Assembly (NCBI GenBank): GCA_965153455.1
Contig: OZ234498.1
Span: 5,642,001 to 5,706,000, forward strand
Origin: Sphagnum compactum
Lineage: Eukaryota; Bryophyta; Sphagnopsida; Sphagnales
Direction of reading: 5' to 3'
DNA length: 64,000 bases
Shown: positions 60,701-64,000 of the stretch, piece by piece
How the letters are laid out: each line of letters begins with the position of its first letter
Position numbering within the stretch: the stretch's first letter is position 1
Notes under the pieces: model-generated
Told to the model about the DNA's origin: nothing
What the model saw: only the letters and a program-made list of their open reading frames with translations
The model's database searches: none
Program-made: the position numbers and the translations under genes

Positions 60701-63700
60701 AACATTCCCCTCACACAAATAACCTTTAATTACATGCGAAGGGAAAAAGTTTTGGGCCGAAATAATTTTCAATTTTACCTAATATGCCCATAATGCATGA
60801 TCAATATATATACGTAGATAAATAAATTTTTAATGCCAATATGGTAATAAGGATTTTAATTTTATTATAAACTTTTGAACATCTCATATTCAAAAATTGT
60901 ACAATTAATCATGTTTTCAACAATGTAATAATAATTTCTTTAGATTTTTAAAATTCATTTTTATTATTAATCCTTTGTTCATTTTATTGTCAAAGTGAGT
61001 TTAAATGTTTATTTATATTAATTTGTGTGTAATTTTTGAACGTGTTATCCATGTTGTACAAACCAATGTTATTTAATTATACATTTAAATTCGAATATGC
61101 ATGTAATTCATATTTTAATTTGGTTTGATGTTATTATTCACCACACACATTAGTAAATTTTTGTCATCACGTATGGAATTTTTTTTTTAACATTTGATCA
61201 CAAATGAATGCAACAATGTCACAAATGTTTTGAATGTTTAAAAGCTAAAGAAATTGTGCAATTTATGTACTTTAAGTAAAATATTTTTAATTAAAAAGTG
61301 AAAAAGTATTATAATTAAAAATTGATTTCATTTTCAATCCTATACCAATATTAATGTAAAAAAAATGTTTAATTTGTTTTTACGTAATATGATGTTGTAA
61401 ATTCACTTGTCCAAAAAGTTGTTAGCAAACGAAAAAAATGAAAAAAAAATCTGATTAAATTTCACAACACAACGTTACATTACATAAAATAATAAATCAC
61501 ACAATCACAATTATGATATAATAATCATAGCATAACTAATTAATTTCAAATGTTGAAATAAATTTGTAATATATCTATTTTATTTACGTATCTCATTTAT
61601 TATACCCTAATTTATTTACTTTTATCAATTATTTAATTATGATCTTGACCTTTCGTTTTTAACTAAACATAAAATTATGTAATTTTGTAAAACTTGTACC
61701 TAAAAAATTATTGACATAATTGTTTAAATATAATTTCATTTAATAAAATATTTATTTGTTGATTTCAAAAAACTTTGAAATTTGGTGTAGTTTTGAAATG
61801 GGTTTAATGTTCATTTCATTACACATAATGTAAGAGAAAACATTTTGTATAACAATGTTTTTATCCAATTTTGAGTGGTTAAATTTTATTAAAATTACCA
61901 TGGATGTTTTTTTTTAATTTTTTGAAAAAGTGAAAATATTTTGATAAAACAAAAGATTAAGAGTTTTAATCATTGAACCACATTTAGTTATGCGAAAAAG
62001 AAAAAAACTGTTATTTTAGTTTTTTTTAATTATTTCTTCCTGCATTAAGATTTTGAATTCAATTTTTTTCCGTACTTAATTTTATTTAATTTTTGTTAAG
62101 GTCAGAATTGGACTTGATTTTTCAACATTTTAAATTACTCAAGATATATGATTATGTACAATGCATTTTGTCCATCAAATTAAAAATGATTAGTTGTTTC
62201 AAAATGTATTTGAATGCACATAATAATCAAATTCAGTTATTATGACATTGAAATAATTTTTTTGAATATGATATTAATATTAAATTTCTTTATTTTGTTA
62301 ATGCATACCAATTATTTAAACCCACATTACACATTTGATAAGTTATTTGATTTTGGACATGTTTTCAATTTTCAATTAAAATAACAAAAAATATTAAGGC
62401 TTTAAAAATAATTGAATTGAAATCATGGTTTATCTGTTTATATGTAAATTTTTTTTCTCAACATTCATTTTTTTACATTGGGTTGATTTATGGCCCAATA
62501 AGATTTATATTGCCATATCTTTGATCATAAATGTAGTAATAAAATCACAAAAAAACTTTCAAAAATGTGATGAATCCTTATATATTTTGGACATGTTTAA
62601 TATAAAAAAATCTATAATACAAAATTCCATAAGTTTCTTAGGTGGTTATTTGCATTATGTGTTCCATTTTCAAACTTGATAATTGTTTTAAACTATTAAA
62701 TCAATTATTTGATAATTCTATTTGAATTTGGGGAAAGGGAAAACAACTACTCACCTTGAATTGACCAAAATTGATCATATGTTGTAAACAATTATATATT
62801 CTTTTCATAATGAACTAAGAAAACCATTAATGCAAAATAATTAATGTTGTAGATTTTATCATTTATACAAGCGAAATACAAAAGTATCTTAATTATTTCC
62901 TTATGGGTAAAAACATGTATATGACATTCTATAATTCAACATTTTGTAATTTTTAAGGGAAATAAATAACATAATGCATTCAATTATGCAATGACATCAA
63001 CGATAAATACAAATCAATATTTTCCTAAAGTGTGTTTTATAAACAAATGTCAAATAATTTGGAATTGTGGATCTTCATATAAATCTCTCACATGACACTT
63101 CATAATAAAAGTAGTAAAAAATCCAAATACAAAAAACTTTAATATTGATACTTTAAATTTCAATAAATGTTTGAATTTATTTTTCATCACAAATTTGTAT
63201 TGTCATATATGGTGTTTAATGACATTAAATTTCATGATCATATTAACCACATGTTGACAATATCATAAGAAACATAAATCACCAAACCCAAATGGTGAAA
63301 ATTGAAATATGATATGTTAACATGAGGTTTAAGCTTATGTGTTTGACACAATTGTATTATATAAGTTTGATCTTATGAAGAAATATGGGCTTAAATGGTG
63401 AAAAATGTAACAACACATGAAGAATGAACAAAAAGGCAAGAAATGATGAATACCATGGTACTTGAACAATTTTGGCAACAAACTGTCAAATAATTTATTA
63501 AATTTTAATTTTTAACTTAGGCACTTTATTTTTAATCTTGAAATTTTGAACAAGTAACGGATATATATAAAATAATAAACAATCTCTTTTCAAGGTTGTT
63601 GAACAATCTAATGTTTCCGAATTGTTTTAATGTTAAGTCCTAATACTTGAAGGTCTGCATTTCAAACCTAACAATTGAATATTTGATTTTATTAAAATTT

Positions 63701-64000
63701 TGACACAAATATTAAATAAGTTTTCAAAAATTTGACAAAACAAAAAGTAATTTAATTTATGCCAAATCCATTTAGGTAAAATGATACATGAAAATAAACA
63801 CTTGAAAAAAACTTAAAACCCCATTAACCTTCATTAGGTATTAAGTGTTGTGAATTTAATTTTGAACCACTTATGTGTGATAAAGAAGTTAAATAAAAGT
63901 GTAACATTTTAAATAAGTTTATGAAATATAATTATGTTCGATGTAAAGATAACCAAATTATTGAACGAAGGTGCAAATGCAATAAACAAGGTACTTGAGT
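57781..64000. other. AT-rich gene-free DNA to the window end
   Basis: Over 6 kb of very AT-rich sequence holds only frames under 90 codons with no signature. A short GTTAAGGTTT/TTAGGGTT patch is at about 57870-57925 and a TACA run at about 57943-57957. I see no RNA gene or mobile element. Confidence 0.6.

Noticed and set aside
1-64000. CRISPR arrays, operons, prophage or plasmid features
   Set aside because: The genes are spliced and eukaryotic; no regular short direct repeats with unique spacers were found. The tandem repeats here are ordinary satellites.

Overview
The window is a piece of nuclear DNA from a land plant. The evidence is spliced genes with GT-AG (and two GC-AG) introns, plant-type families (a TCHQD-class glutathione transferase, an ATK-type C-terminal kinesin-14, a CYSTM protein, a plant NRDE2) and short TTTAGGG telomere-type motifs. 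The very AT-rich gene-free stretches, full of decayed transposon pieces, would suit a bryophyte or fern-grade plant better than a flowering plant, but that is an impression from reading only.

Layout. 1-326 (-): an exon-like open frame cut by the window edge. 972-7423 (-): NRDE2, 13 exons. 7899-11251 (+): MnmA/TRMU-type tRNA 2-thiouridylase, 7 exons, head-to-head with NRDE2 across about 475 bp. 11.3-21.7 kb: AT-rich DNA with a degenerate TTTAACCTAGG-type array, a tRNA-like SINE fragment, and decayed hAT and piggyBac-like transposase pieces. 23600-24757 (+): TCHQD-class GST, 2 exons. 26827-31523 (-): kinesin-14, 15 exons. 32-37 kb: AT-rich DNA with at least six copies of a repeat with a palindromic core, an 88-bp tandem repeat, a small CYSTM gene (35272-35604, -) with a minisatellite just upstream, and telomere-like blocks. 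38316-40737 (-): Gemin2, 4 exons. 43892-46326 (-): mitochondrial ATP synthase OSCP/delta subunit, 6 exons, with a ~300-bp duplicated segment on both sides of its last exon. 46.3-64 kb: no intact gene; a decayed ParB/DNA-methyltransferase-like region (48.2-50.6 kb), a copia integrase scrap (-), and two tandem decayed copies of an Fe(II)/2-oxoglutarate dioxygenase-like gene (55.1-57.4 kb), the second lying inside an array of ~60-bp repeats. The last 6 kb is AT-rich with nothing recognised.

The intact genes are unrelated housekeeping functions: RNA surveillance, organellar tRNA modification, detoxification, spindle motor, snRNP assembly and respiration. They form no operon-like system. Exon borders were placed by hand; in all six spliced intact genes the exon phases add up to a whole number of codons, which supports the models. 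The most unusual content is the pair of dioxygenase pseudogenes, whose HxD...H...R signature recalls TET/JBP enzymes, and the methyltransferase-like pseudogene about 5 kb away.
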